DNA of 64,000 bases from Streptococcus constellatus (GTDB lineage: Bacteria; Bacillota; Bacilli; Lactobacillales; Streptococcaceae): positions 1-64,000 of the forward strand of contig NZ_CABHMZ010000003.1 in NCBI RefSeq assembly GCF_902167705.1, read 5' to 3'. Positions 1-8,648 of the stretch are shown here, in pieces. A program made the position numbers and the translations under genes. The notes beneath the pieces were generated by a model, which was not told where the DNA came from, searched no databases, and was given only the letters and a program-made list of their open reading frames with translations. The stretch's first letter is position 1. Every line of letters begins with the position of its first letter.

Positions 1-60
1 CCACGAAAATGTTTAGCTTACAGAACTGCTTATGAAGCTCTAGTGGATGAGTTAGAGTAA
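1..60 (+). mobile_element. IS30-family transposase, 3' end only
   Basis: The first 20 codons are open from the window edge and stop at TAA 58-60. They read PRKCLAYRTAYEALVDELE. The PRKCL-(x4)-YE pattern matches the extreme C-terminus of IS30-family DDE transposases (NNRPRKCLxxxTPYE in relatives known to me). The rest of the element lies outside the window. The terminal inverted repeat should fall within roughly 61-90, but I cannot delimit it without the other end. The next open frame starts inside a broken gene, so the insertion sequence probably truncated it. Confidence 0.65.
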
Positions 61-86
61 ATGTTGCACTTATTCTTGCAATTTAT

Positions 87-1106
87 CATAAAAAATCTTT
101 AGTTGAAAACAACTTCGAATATCAAAAGAATCTTTTGGGGAGAAATTCGTCAAAAAAATCTGCATCTAAATATTATTGGAAATATATTTTTTACAATAGA
201 GATTTGAGAAAAGAATTATTTTATAATAAGCAGCATAAGAAATATAGTCTTCCTCAAGAGTTTTATAGTATTAATGAAGCTGAAAAAGAAATTTATATGT
301 CTTTATTTGATTCCAGAGAGAAGGAATATAAAAAGTTTCTATTTTACAAATATTTTTTTGGGAATGATAAACCGATGATAGTAACTGAAGGAAAAACTGA
401 TCCAAAGTATATAAAGGCTGCGTTAAAAAAACTTTATAAACGATATCCTGAATTAATTGAGAAAGTTAATGGTAAATTTATATTTAAAATTGATTTTTTA
501 AAACATAGTAACACAGCAGAATACCTTTTTTATGTACCAGAGGGGGGAGAAGGCTTCAAATATTGGTATAATTATTTTTCAAGTAAAATACCTAGTAATA
601 TTTTTAAACAAAAATTTCCTATAAAAGATTTAGGGCAGGATATATATCATAAGATATACCCAAATTACATTGAGTATTTTCAGAGTCTAACATCCAGAAA
701 ACCGAATCATCCAACTATATTTTTATTTGATAACGAACCTGTAGGAAGTCCGCTTTATGAGTTTGCAAATCATGCGAGTGAATTACAAATTGATACAAAT
801 ACTTTAAACCAAATTAGAGGAAGTAATTTTTATAGAATTAGTAAAAGAAATAGTTTGTACGTAATGGCAACACCTTTAATACCTAATATGAATAACGGAA
901 AGTCATCTGATATTGAGGATTTGCTACTTGCTTGCAATCAACCACCTGTTTTAAATGGGAAGACCTTTTCGAAAGGTGGAGGGTCAAATCATTATGGGAA
1001 AGAAATATTTTCAAAATATGTATTAAAAAATTATAAGCAGTTTGATTTTATGGAATATATTCCCTTGCTAGATGGGATAAGAGACAATATTCTAGATTAT
1101 AAGTAA
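87..1106 (+). pseudogene. Retron Ec67-type reverse transcriptase/TOPRIM endonuclease, 5'-truncated
   Basis: The frame is open from position 51 but has no credible start; TTG 135 lacks a ribosome site. The visible part (323 aa from 135) is Lys/Tyr-rich and very AT-rich. It carries a TOPRIM-like block: IVTEGKTD at residues 82-89, with the catalytic Glu, and LFDNE at 197-201, a candidate acidic metal site. Retron Ec67-type proteins fuse an N-terminal reverse transcriptase (YxDD palm) to such a C-terminal nuclease. The palm and fingers are absent here, so I read this as the C-terminal half left after the IS30 insertion. A stand-alone TOPRIM nuclease expressed from the IS is the alternative. The family call rests on motif pattern and memory, not a search. 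Confidence 0.55.
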
Positions 1107-1304
1107 CATTATTTATGAAAAAGAGAAACTGAATCTATTGGAAGAACTATCAAGAGAAGTGTATCATCACAGGTGGTAACAGAAGATGACTTGACTGAGT
1201 AGCTTGAAGCTTAGTCAGAAGTACTAGTAATCATTGGTAGTGTACCTTAATATCAGATAAATTATCTCTTTGAATTTGTTTGGTAAAATACGAAAGGAAG
1301 CGAC

Positions 1305-2021
1305 ATGGCAAATAGAAGCTATATTTATTTAAAAAACGGAGATGAAGCGCGTGTTTTAGCGGAGGGAATTTATACGATCCCTTATTTCTGGCAACTATTT
1401 TGGGGTGAAGAAGAACTGCAAGCAGCTATTGATTTGTGGCAAAAAGCAGAAGAGCTTGAAAAAGAAGATAAAGAGAAGGCAGAAGAATTTTATCGGACAC
1501 AGGAGATGGGGATTGCCCTTTCTATTGAAAACTTTGACCAGAATGTTCGCCGTAATCGCTCCTTTTTAGAGCAGCATGCTCCACAGGCTTTGCAATTGTA
1601 CGATGACTTTGTTCGCTACATTACTGCAAATATCAAAGAGGGCGATATGCTAGGGTTTGACGTTTTAGAAGTTATTTCTATGGACGAGTTGCCTATTGCT
1701 TCTGACAAACTTTTAAAAAATGTCCGCGCTATTCAGCAAAATCAACCGAAAGATTTGGATTTTTCTTTAACAGATAAAGATTTGCTTGGGCTAGCTATGG
1801 GTTTCCCAGATTATTATGCTTTGGACATGCTATCAGAAGACAATATTCTAAATTCGGTTGCTTACCAAGATGAGCTAAAGAAACGGGAAAATCAAAAAAG
1901 CAAGCAATTGTCTGATGTGACTGAATCCGATTCAAAAGACAACAAACGCCGTATTCATCCAGCGTTTTGGATTTTGCTTGTGCTGGGCATTATGCGGATT
2001 TTATATATTTTATTTAGCTAA
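1305..2021 (+). CDS. Hypothetical protein with C-terminal membrane anchor
   Basis: 238 aa. ATG 1305 follows the purine-rich stretch GAAAGGAAG. I do not recognise a characterised family with certainty. The N-terminal MANRSYIYL opening is typical of a group of uncharacterised Firmicutes proteins. Residues 35-75 are charged and helical (EEELQ...EELEKEDKEKAEEFYR). A basic KDNKRR stretch precedes a single C-terminal transmembrane helix (about 218-236), so the bulk is probably cytoplasmic and tail-anchored. It lies between the retron/IS scar and ksgA, where many streptococci carry other genes, so it may belong to the accessory insert. Only 18 nt separate it from ksgA, so co-transcription is likely. 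Confidence 0.7.
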   Translation: MANRSYIYLKNGDEARVLAEGIYTIPYFWQLFWGEEELQAAIDLWQKAEELEKEDKEKAEEFYRTQEMGIALSIENFDQNVRRNRSFLEQHAPQALQLYDDFVRYITANIKEGDMLGFDVLEVISMDELPIASDKLLKNVRAIQQNQPKDLDFSLTDKDLLGLAMGFPDYYALDMLSEDNILNSVAYQDELKKRENQKSKQLSDVTESDSKDNKRRIHPAFWILLVLGIMRILYILFS

Positions 2022-2039
2022 CAGATAGAAAAGAGAAAT

Positions 2040-2915
2040 ATGAGAATTGCGGATTATAGCGTGACGCGAGCTGTACTTGAGCGTCATGGCTTTACTTTTA
2101 AAAAATCGTTCGGTCAGAACTTTTTGACGGATACCAATATTTTACAAAAAATTGTGGACACGGCTGAGATTGATAAGAATGTTAACGTCATCGAAATAGG
2201 ACCAGGCATTGGAGCTCTGACTGAGTTTTTGGCGAAAAATGCAGCAGAAGTTATGGCTTTTGAGATTGATGAGCGCTTGGTGCCGATTTTGGCAGACACC
2301 TTGCGGGATTTTGACAATGTCAAGGTTATCAATGAAGATATTCTTAAGTCAGATTTACAAGCTCGAATCAAGGAATTTGCCAATCCAAATCTTCCTATCA
2401 AAGTAGTGGCCAATCTTCCTTATTACATCACAACTCCTATTTTGATGCATTTGATTGAAAGTGGCGTTCCCTTTAGTGAATTTGTCGTGATGATGCAGCG
2501 TGAAGTGGCTGATCGCATCTCGGCGCAGCCCAATAGCAAATCTTATGGCAGTTTGTCAATAGCAGTGCAATATTACATGACGGCCAAGGTTGCTTTTATC
2601 GTACCGCGAACAGTCTTTGTTCCTGCCCCGAATGTAGACTCGGCTATTCTGAAAATGACTCGTAGAGACAAGCCGGCAGTTGAGGTCAAAGATGAGCCAT
2701 TATTCTTCAAAGTCTCAAAAGCTAGTTTTACTCACCGTCGGAAAACCCTCTGGAATAATCTGACCAGTTATTTTGGCAAATCTGATGAAACCAAAACAAA
2801 ACTGGAAACCGCTTTGAGTAATGCTGAACTGTCTCCAAGCGTGCGAGGAGAAGCGCTTGGTTTGCAAGCATTTGCACGTTTAGCAGACAGCTTATATGAC
2901 GAAGGGTTCAGATAA
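2040..2915 (+). CDS. ksgA: 16S rRNA (adenine1518-N6/adenine1519-N6)-dimethyltransferase
   Basis: 291 aa, normal family length. KsgA dimethylates two adjacent adenines in the 3' terminal hairpin of 16S rRNA with SAM, late in 30S assembly; loss gives kasugamycin resistance. Visible signatures are GQNFL (25-29), the SAM-binding motif [15 protein letters not shown] (51-65), the acidic FEIDERL end of motif II (74-80), and the catalytic NLPYY motif (125-129) used for N6-adenine flipping. The C-terminal helical domain is complete. Start ATG 2040 sits behind GAAAAGAGAA. The gene ends in a bidirectional terminator shared with the opposing tRNA genes. Confidence 0.96.
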   Translation: MRIADYSVTRAVLERHGFTFKKSFGQNFLTDTNILQKIVDTAEIDKNVNVIEIGPGIGALTEFLAKNAAEVMAFEIDERLVPILADTLRDFDNVKVINEDILKSDLQARIKEFANPNLPIKVVANLPYYITTPILMHLIESGVPFSEFVVMMQREVADRISAQPNSKSYGSLSIAVQYYMTAKVAFIVPRTVFVPAPNVDSAILKMTRRDKPAVEVKDEPLFFKVSKASFTHRRKTLWNNLTSYFGKSDETKTKLETALSNAELSPSVRGEALGLQAFARLADSLYDEGFR

Positions 2916-2934
2916 GTTGAATAATATTATAAAC

Positions 2935-2971
2935 AAAAAGCCTCACTAAGTTCGTCTTAGTGAGTTTCTTT
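2935..2971. terminator. Bidirectional terminator of ksgA and the tRNA-Ser gene
   Basis: Perfect 9-bp stem CTCACTAAG (2942-2950) / CTTAGTGAG (2956-2964) with loop TTCGT. It is flanked by AAAAAG on one side and TTTCTTT on the other, so it can stop transcription from ksgA (+) and from the tRNAs (-). Confidence 0.85.
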
Positions 2972-2974
2972 ATA

Positions 2975-3063
2975 AGGAAAGGACGGGATTTGAACCCGCG
3001 CATGAATAAAATCCATTTGCCGGATTTCGAGTCCGGTGCCGTACCAAGCTGGGCCACCTTTCC
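2975..3063 (-). tRNA. tRNA-Ser(CGA)
   Basis: On the minus strand the acceptor GGAAAGG (from 3063) pairs with CCTTTCC (2976-2982). The anticodon arm is CCGGA-CTCGAAA-TCCGG, giving anticodon CGA (reads UCG). There is a long variable arm, as expected for serine, and a T-loop TTCAAAT. CCA is not encoded. The predicted discriminator is U73, unusual for tRNA-Ser, which normally has G73. Confidence 0.93.
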
Positions 3064-3078
3064 AGAATTCAAAATATG

Positions 3079-3160
3079 TTATTTCGTTTTAGGCGAGAAG
3101 GTAAAGCGCACATAACGTGAAGTGAAGTGCGCTACAGTTGACAACTATCAAACGAAATAA
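3079..3160. repeat. Nested inverted repeat between the two tRNA genes
   Basis: Perfect 11-bp termini TTATTTCGTTT (3079-3089) and AAACGAAATAA (3150-3160) enclose an inner inverted repeat AGCGCAC (3105-3111) / GTGCGCT (3127-3133). It occupies the 100-bp spacer of the tRNA pair. It may be a processing structure of the tRNA precursor or a small MITE-like element. Confidence 0.6.
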
Positions 3161-3163
3161 AAA

Positions 3164-3246
3164 TGCGGAAAAAGGGATTTGAACCCTCACGTCCGAATGG
3201 ACACATGCGCCTGAAGCATGCGCGTCTGCCGTTCCGCCATTTCCGC
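3164..3246 (-). tRNA. tRNA-Leu(CAG)
   Basis: The acceptor GCGGAAA (minus strand from 3246) pairs with TTTCCGC (3165-3171), with discriminator A. The anticodon stem CATGC/GCATG holds loop TTCAGGC, anticodon CAG (reads CUG). The variable arm is long, as in tRNA-Leu, and the T-loop is TTCAAAT. CCA is not encoded. It is transcribed toward tRNA-Ser, probably as one precursor. Confidence 0.95.
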
Positions 3247-3320
3247 TCGGTATCTATTATACCATATTAGAAACGTTTTTCATCATTTTTTTGCACTGAA
3301 AAGCAAAATACTGGTTTTTT

Positions 3321-3329
3321 TGTTATAAT
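3321..3329 (+). promoter_or_regulatory. Extended -10 promoter of rsgA
   Basis: TGTTATAAT matches TGN-TATAAT. The last two bases of the box are the first two of the ATG at 3328, so that ATG would lie upstream of the transcript start and cannot be the rsgA start. Confidence 0.7.
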
Positions 3330-3357
3330 GAACTTATTAAGCGTTAAAGGAGTCCAT

Positions 3358-4236
3358 TTGAAAGGAACAATCGTGAAAGCCTTAGCTGGCTTCTATTATG
3401 TAGAGTCAGAAGGTAAGGTTTATCAGACTAGAGCCAGAGGAAATTTTCGCAAAAAAGGTCAAACTCCTTATGTGGGGGATGAGGTCGAATTTTCTGCTGA
3501 GAAAGCTTCTGAAGGATACATTTTAAAAATAGCAGAGCGAAAAAACAGCCTGGTGCGCCCGCCTATTGTCAATATAGATCAAGCTGTTGTGATAATGAGT
3601 GCCAAAGAGCCAGATTTCAATCCCAATCTTTTGGATCGGTTCTTAGTTCTTTTGGAGCAGAAAGCCATTCACCCGATTATCTATATCAGCAAATTGGATT
3701 TGTTGGCAGATGACAAGGAGCTAGATGTTTTTCTTGAGGTTTACCAAGCGATTGGTTATGATACTGCTAAAACAGTAGCAGAACTGTTGCCGTTTTTGGC
3801 AAACAAAAAGACAGTTTTCATGGGGCAAACAGGAGTTGGCAAGTCCACTTTGCTCAATAAAATCGCACCAGATTTGCAATTAGAAACAGGTGAGATTTCA
3901 GAGAGTCTAGGTCGTGGTCGTCATACGACACGAGCTGTCAGTTTTTACAATCTCAATGGAGGAAAGATTGCGGACACTCCGGGTTTTTCTTCTTTGGATT
4001 ATGAAGTGGATAACGCGGAGGATTTAAACCGAGCATTTCCTGAAATTGCTGAAGTCAGTCGCGACTGCAAATTCCGAACTTGTACTCATACGCATGAACC
4101 GAGTTGTGCGGTGAAACCTGCTGTTGAAAATGGAACGATTGCAGCCTTTCGTTTTGAGAATTACTTGCAATTTTTGAGTGAAATTGAACATCGTCGTGAA
4201 ACCTATAAAAAAGTAGCTAAGAAGCAACCGAAGTGA
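3358..4236 (+). CDS. rsgA: Ribosome small subunit-dependent GTPase A
   Basis: 292 aa from TTG 3358, which has AAAGGAG at 3346-3352. The frame also has an ATG at 3328, but it is inside the -10 box. RsgA checks maturation of the 30S decoding centre and releases factors on GTP hydrolysis. Order visible: N-terminal OB fold ([10 protein letters not shown]...GDEVEF), circularly permuted GTPase with G4 (SKLD) before G1 (GQTGVGKST) and G3 (DTPGF), then a C-terminal zinc site ([15 protein letters not shown]). It is followed within 12 nt by rpe and probably heads an operon through thiN and rmuC. Confidence 0.95.
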   Translation: MKGTIVKALAGFYYVESEGKVYQTRARGNFRKKGQTPYVGDEVEFSAEKASEGYILKIAERKNSLVRPPIVNIDQAVVIMSAKEPDFNPNLLDRFLVLLEQKAIHPIIYISKLDLLADDKELDVFLEVYQAIGYDTAKTVAELLPFLANKKTVFMGQTGVGKSTLLNKIAPDLQLETGEISESLGRGRHTTRAVSFYNLNGGKIADTPGFSSLDYEVDNAEDLNRAFPEIAEVSRDCKFRTCTHTHEPSCAVKPAVENGTIAAFRFENYLQFLSEIEHRRETYKKVAKKQPK

Positions 4237-4248
4237 GGAGGAAGCCAA

Positions 4249-4908
4249 ATGAAAACTTATAAAATTGCACCGTCTATTTTAAGTGCAGATTATGCTAATT
4301 TTGAATCAGAACTGAAAAAATTAGAAGCCACAGGGGCAGAGTACGTTCATATTGATATTATGGACGGGCATTTTGTTCCCAATATCAGCTTTGGTGCGGG
4401 TGTGGTAGCGAGTATGCGACCACACAGTAGATTGGTATTTGATTGTCATCTCATGGTGTCCAATCCAGAACACCATATTGAAGAATTTGCCCGTGCGGGT
4501 GCAGATATTATCAGTATCCACGCTGAAGCAACGCCTCATATTCACGGAGCTTTGCAAAAGATTCGGGCTGCTGGTGTCAAGGCAAGTGTTGTTATCAATC
4601 CAGGAACGCCTGTTGAAGCGGTGAAAAATGTTTTGAATTTGGTTGATCAAGTCTTGGTTATGACTGTTAATCCGGGCTTCGGTGGACAAGCCTTTCTGCC
4701 AGAAACAATGGATAAAGTACGTGAATTAGTCGTTTTGAGAGAAGTGAACCAACTAGACTTTGATATTGAAGTAGACGGTGGTATTGATGATGAAACCATT
4801 GGCATTGCCAAAGAAGCTGGTGCTAATGTCTTTGTGGCAGGTAGTTACGTTTTCAAAGGTGATGTAGCTCATCAGGTTCAAACCTTGAAAGAAGCATTGC
4901 ATGACTAA
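4249..4908 (+). CDS. rpe: Ribulose-phosphate 3-epimerase
   Basis: 219 aa (beta/alpha)8 barrel, typical length. It interconverts ribulose 5-phosphate and xylulose 5-phosphate in the pentose phosphate pathway. Family marks are APSILSADYANF (7-18), HIDIMDGHFVPNISFG (about 35-50), FDCHLMV with a metal-binding His, TVNPGFGGQAF and the late VDGGI acid. The ribosome site GAGGAGG lies 7 nt before ATG 4249. The stop overlaps the start of thiN by 8 nt, so the two are translationally coupled. Confidence 0.96.
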   Translation: MKTYKIAPSILSADYANFESELKKLEATGAEYVHIDIMDGHFVPNISFGAGVVASMRPHSRLVFDCHLMVSNPEHHIEEFARAGADIISIHAEATPHIHGALQKIRAAGVKASVVINPGTPVEAVKNVLNLVDQVLVMTVNPGFGGQAFLPETMDKVRELVVLREVNQLDFDIEVDGGIDDETIGIAKEAGANVFVAGSYVFKGDVAHQVQTLKEALHD

Positions 4909-5533
4909 AATTGCTCTCTTTGCTGGCGGAACGATAGATAATTTCCAAGTGGATTTTGACCTTTTTATCGGGGTAGATAGAGGAAGCCTGTTTCTCATTG
5001 AACAAGGTATTCGTCCAGACTTAGCGGTCGGTGATTTTGATTCTGTTTCGGAAGAAGAGTTGGCTTTGATTTGTTCTCAATCGAAAGAGGTACTTCAAGC
5101 ACAACCTGAAAAAGATGATACGGATTTAGAGTTGGCTGTCAAAGCTGTTTTTGCACGTTATCCACAGGCGCAAGTGACGATTTTTGGTGCTTTTGGCGGG
5201 CGCTTGGATCATACTTTGGCAAATATTTTCTTGCCAAGTAATCCAGAAATCGCCCCTTATATGCAGCAAATTCGACTGTGCAATGCACAAAATCAGCTCT
5301 GCTATTACCCTCAAGGGCGGCACGAGGTAAAGCCAGTAGCTGGTATGAACTATTTAGCTTTTATGCCTGCGGACAATAGCCGGTTGACCATTGAAGGAGC
5401 CAAATATCCTTTAAACGAATCCAATTATTTTTTCAAAAAAGTGTATGCTTCTAACGAATTTATAGATGAGCCCGTTTTTTTAGGGTGCCAATCAGGTTAT
5501 GTTATTGTCATTTATAGCAAAGACAGGAGTTAG
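4901..5533 (+). CDS. thiN: Thiamine pyrophosphokinase
   Basis: 210 aa. It transfers a pyrophosphate from ATP to thiamine to make thiamine diphosphate, the cofactor of transketolase and pyruvate dehydrogenase. Typical blocks are FIGVDRGSLFL, PDLAVGDFDSV, KDDTDLELAV (acidic Mg/ATP site) and GAFGGRLDHTLANI. The start overlaps the rpe stop, consistent with an rsgA-rpe-thiN-rmuC operon. Only one nucleotide separates its stop from the rmuC start. Confidence 0.93.
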   Translation: MTKIALFAGGTIDNFQVDFDLFIGVDRGSLFLIEQGIRPDLAVGDFDSVSEEELALICSQSKEVLQAQPEKDDTDLELAVKAVFARYPQAQVTIFGAFGGRLDHTLANIFLPSNPEIAPYMQQIRLCNAQNQLCYYPQGRHEVKPVAGMNYLAFMPADNSRLTIEGAKYPLNESNYFFKKVYASNEFIDEPVFLGCQSGYVIVIYSKDRS

Positions 5534-5534
5534 T

Positions 5535-6791
5535 ATGGAGTTTGTAATCATCCTCTTATTGCTGGGAAATCTTATTGTGACCTTTCTTTTGTGGCAAAAG
5601 AATCAGCAACAAACAGACCAACAGAAAAAGATTTTTGAAGATCAAGCCGATCAGTTATCTGATCAGTTGGATTACCGTTTTGAACAGGAGCGGCAGCAGA
5701 GTCTTCTAGCACAGCAACAGCTGGAATTGGCTCTAGGAGATCGTTTGGGAGAGGTGCGCACGGATTTACATCGAAATTTAACGGAAATGCGGTTAGAGAT
5801 AAGTGAGAATCTAACCAAAAATCGTGATAAGACAGACGAACGAATGCGCCAGATTCAGGAGTCAAATGACCGTCGTTTAGAACAAATGCGCCAAACGGTG
5901 GAAGAAAAACTGGAAAAAACCTTGCAGGCGAGATTACAAACCTCCTTTGAAACGGTCTCTAAACAGTTGGAGTCAGTCAATCGTGGCCTAGGAGAGATGC
6001 AAAATGTAGCGCGTGATGTAGGTACTCTAAACAAAGTGCTCTCTAATACCAAAACACGTGGGATTTTAGGTGAATTGCAGCTTGGTCAGATTATTGAAGA
6101 TATTATGACACCGAGCCAGTACGAACGTGAATTTGCGACAGTTGCAGGATCTAGTGAGCGCGTAGAGTATGCGATTAAATTACCGGGGCAAGTAGAAAAA
6201 GAATACATTTATTTGCCAATTGATTCTAAATTTCCGCTTGCTGACTACTATCGCTTAGAGGATGCTTATGAGTCAGGAAACAAAGAAGAGATTGATTTGT
6301 ACCGCAAGTCTTTGCTAGCGAGTGTCAAACGTTTTGCCAAGGATATCAATAAAAAATATTTAGCGCCTCCTGCAACAACGAATTTTGGCGTGATGTTTTT
6401 ACCAACGGAAGGGCTTTATTCAGAAGTCGTTCGCAATCCGGAATTCTTTGATAGTTTGCGCCGGGACGAGCAGATTGTGGTCGCAGGGCCATCTACGTTA
6501 TCTGCCCTACTCAATTCGCTTTCGGTCGGTTTTAAAACGCTCAACATTCAAAGAAGTGCAGATGACATCAGCAAGATTTTGGGCAATGTCAAATCAGAAT
6601 TTAATAAATTTGGTGGCATTTTGCTCAAGGCACAAAAACATTTGCAACACGCTTCTGGCAATATTGATGAATTGCTGACGCGCAGAACCAATGCTATCGA
6701 GCGAACTTTGCGCCATATTGAAATTTCGGACAAGTCGGACTTAAATGGTCTGCTAGATTTCCAAGATGAAGAGGAAGAATATGAAGATTAA
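5535..6791 (+). CDS. rmuC: RmuC-family DNA recombination protein
   Basis: 418 aa from ATG 5535, with AGGAG at 5525-5529. An in-frame ATG at 5499 would add 12 residues inside thiN and has no ribosome site. An N-terminal membrane segment (VIILLLLGNLIVTFLLW) is followed by a long coiled coil (residues about 20-150, QQ/EQ-rich) and the conserved RmuC domain (LGQIIEDI..., PIDSKFPLADYYRL, VMFLPTEGLYSEVV). E. coli RmuC limits recombination at inverted repeats and is predicted to have a nuclease-like fold; its biochemical activity is not settled. It overlaps yhaM by 11 nt. Confidence 0.9.
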   Translation: MEFVIILLLLGNLIVTFLLWQKNQQQTDQQKKIFEDQADQLSDQLDYRFEQERQQSLLAQQQLELALGDRLGEVRTDLHRNLTEMRLEISENLTKNRDKTDERMRQIQESNDRRLEQMRQTVEEKLEKTLQARLQTSFETVSKQLESVNRGLGEMQNVARDVGTLNKVLSNTKTRGILGELQLGQIIEDIMTPSQYEREFATVAGSSERVEYAIKLPGQVEKEYIYLPIDSKFPLADYYRLEDAYESGNKEEIDLYRKSLLASVKRFAKDINKKYLAPPATTNFGVMFLPTEGLYSEVVRNPEFFDSLRRDEQIVVAGPSTLSALLNSLSVGFKTLNIQRSADDISKILGNVKSEFNKFGGILLKAQKHLQHASGNIDELLTRRTNAIERTLRHIEISDKSDLNGLLDFQDEEEEYED

Positions 6792-7725
6792 CCAAATGAA
6801 AAAAGACGAGCTGTTTGAGGGATTTTATCTCATCAAATCCGCTGAACTGCGTCAGACAAGAGCTGGGAAAAATTATTTGGCGTTCACCTTTCAAGATGAC
6901 ACGGGGACGATTGAAGGGAAATTGTGGGATGCACAACCGCATAATGTAGAAGAATTTACTGCTGGGAAAGTCGTTCATATGCAAGGCCGCAGAGAGGTGT
7001 ACAATAACACGCCGCAAGTGAATCAAATTACTTTGCGGCTCCCGAAAGTTGGCGAGCCAAACAATCCGGCTGATTTTAAGGAAAAACCACCAGTTGATGT
7101 CCAAGAACTACGTGAATATTTGTCACAAATGATCTTCAAAATTGAAAATCCAGTTTGGCAGCGTGTAGTGAGGGCTTTGTATGCTAAATACGATAAAGAA
7201 TTTTACTCCTATCCAGCAGCGAAAACCAATCACCACGCTTTTGAAGCAGGACTTGCTTTTCACACGGCTACAATGGTGCGGTTAGCAAATGCTATTGCTG
7301 AGATTTACCCGCAATTAAATAAGAGTTTGCTTTATGCAGGAATTATGTTGCATGATTTGGCAAAAGTACTGGAATTGACAGGGCCTGAACAGACAGAATA
7401 CACGATTCGAGGCAATCTCATCGGACACATTGCTTTGATTGATGAAGAAATAACAAAGGTGTTGGCAGAATTAAAAATTGACGATACAAAAGAAGATGTC
7501 ATTGTTCTCCGTCATGTTCTGCTAAGCCATCATGGCTTGTTGGAATACGGAAGTCCTGTCCGTCCGAAAATCATGGAAGCTGAAATTATCCACATGATTG
7601 ACAATTTAGATGCGGAAATGATGATGATGACTTCGGCTCTAGCCTTGGTTGGTAAGGGTGAAATGACCAATCGAATCTTTGCTATGGACAACCGCTCTTT
7701 CTACAAGCCTAATTTTGATAAGTAA
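6781..7725 (+). CDS. yhaM: 3'-5' exoribonuclease YhaM (Cbf1)
   Basis: 314 aa from ATG 6781, behind GAGGAAGA; an upstream in-frame ATG at 6766 lacks a site. An N-terminal OB fold (about 10-95, YLIKSAELRQTRAGKNYLAFTFQD) is followed by an HD-type phosphohydrolase domain with NHHAFEAGLAFHT, GIMLHDLAKV and LLSHH. YhaM trims 3' ends of many transcripts by a few nucleotides in streptococci. The gene ends at a terminator, so it closes the rsgA-rpe-thiN-rmuC-yhaM series. Confidence 0.94.
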   Translation: MKINQMKKDELFEGFYLIKSAELRQTRAGKNYLAFTFQDDTGTIEGKLWDAQPHNVEEFTAGKVVHMQGRREVYNNTPQVNQITLRLPKVGEPNNPADFKEKPPVDVQELREYLSQMIFKIENPVWQRVVRALYAKYDKEFYSYPAAKTNHHAFEAGLAFHTATMVRLANAIAEIYPQLNKSLLYAGIMLHDLAKVLELTGPEQTEYTIRGNLIGHIALIDEEITKVLAELKIDDTKEDVIVLRHVLLSHHGLLEYGSPVRPKIMEAEIIHMIDNLDAEMMMMTSALALVGKGEMTNRIFAMDNRSFYKPNFDK

Positions 7726-7731
7726 AAAGCG

Positions 7732-7770
7732 AAAAACGAATGTTATTGCAAAAATAATGTTCGTTTTTTG
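7732..7770 (+). terminator. Terminator after yhaM
   Basis: AAAACGAATGTTATT pairs with AATAATGTTCGTTTT around a short A-rich loop, with two G-T wobbles, and runs into TTTTTTG. Confidence 0.75.
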
Positions 7771-7779
7771 GGCTTATTA

Positions 7780-7788
7780 TGATATAAT
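7780..7788 (+). promoter_or_regulatory. Extended -10 promoter of purR
   Basis: TGATATAAT lies 29 nt before the purR start and just after the yhaM terminator. No good -35 is visible. Confidence 0.6.
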
Positions 7789-7816
7789 GAAGAAAATAAA
7801 ATAAATTGGTGAAAAA

Positions 7817-8635
7817 ATGAAATTAAGAAGAAGTGAACGTATGGTAGTCATTTCTAACTACCTAATCAATCATCCTTATGAACTAACTAGTCTCAATAAA
7901 TTTGCTGAAAAGTATGAGTCCGCAAAATCTTCCATTTCCGAAGATATTGTCATCATTAAACGTGCTTTTGAAGAAATGGAAATCGGACATATCGAAACCA
8001 TTACAGGAGCAGGAGGAGGCGTTATTTTTACTCCCTCTATCTCGGAGAAAGAAGCTAAGGCAATGGTGGAAGAGCTTTGCACGAAATTATCTGAAAGCAA
8101 TCGGATTTTACCTGGCGGCTACATTTATTTGTCAGATTTGCTGAGTACGCCTTCTATTTTAAACAACATTGGACGCATTATTGCCAAGACATTTAGAAAT
8201 CAAAAAATTGATGCTGTAATGACCGTTGCTACAAAAGGGGTGCCTTTGGCAAATGCAGTGGCAAATGTGTTAAATGTTCCATTTGTCATCGTGCGCCGCG
8301 ACTTGAAAATCACAGAGGGCTCAACGGTTAGCGTCAATTATGTGTCAGGTTCAAGTGGTGACCGTATTGAAAAGATGTTCTTGTCGAAACGCAGCCTGAA
8401 AGCTGGAAGCCGTGTTTTAATCGTAGATGATTTCTTAAAAGGTGGCGGAACAGTCAATGGCATGATTAGTCTTTTACGAGAATTTGATTCGGAATTGGCT
8501 GGTGTAGCAGTCTTTGCGGAAAATGCACAGACTGAGCGTGAACACTTAGATTACAAATCATTGTTGAAAGTGACAGATATCGATGTGAAGTCCAACAAAA
8601 TCAGCGTAGAAGTTGGGAATATTTTTGACAAATAG
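7817..8635 (+). CDS. purR: Purine biosynthesis regulator PurR
   Basis: 272 aa, same length as Gram-positive PurR. An N-terminal winged-helix DNA-binding domain (1-75, LRRSERMVVISNYL...KSSISEDIVIIK) is joined to a type I phosphoribosyltransferase fold (about 110-272). That fold carries the PRPP-binding loop VLIVDDFLKGGGTVNGM. PurR controls pur genes; in lactococci and streptococci it acts as a PRPP-responsive activator at PurBox sites. Start ATG 7817 follows GGTGAAA. No PurBox-controlled operon is evident in this window. Confidence 0.93.
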   Translation: MKLRRSERMVVISNYLINHPYELTSLNKFAEKYESAKSSISEDIVIIKRAFEEMEIGHIETITGAGGGVIFTPSISEKEAKAMVEELCTKLSESNRILPGGYIYLSDLLSTPSILNNIGRIIAKTFRNQKIDAVMTVATKGVPLANAVANVLNVPFVIVRRDLKITEGSTVSVNYVSGSSGDRIEKMFLSKRSLKAGSRVLIVDDFLKGGGTVNGMISLLREFDSELAGVAVFAENAQTEREHLDYKSLLKVTDIDVKSNKISVEVGNIFDK

Positions 8636-8648
8636 ATGAGGTGAAAAT

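Noticed and set aside
87-1106. Complete retron with reverse transcriptase
   Set aside because: No YxDD palm motif or msr/msd region is present in the window; only the nuclease-side part can be seen.
3328-3357. ATG 3328 as the rsgA start
   Set aside because: It overlaps the -10 box, and TTG 3358 has AAAGGAG at proper spacing.
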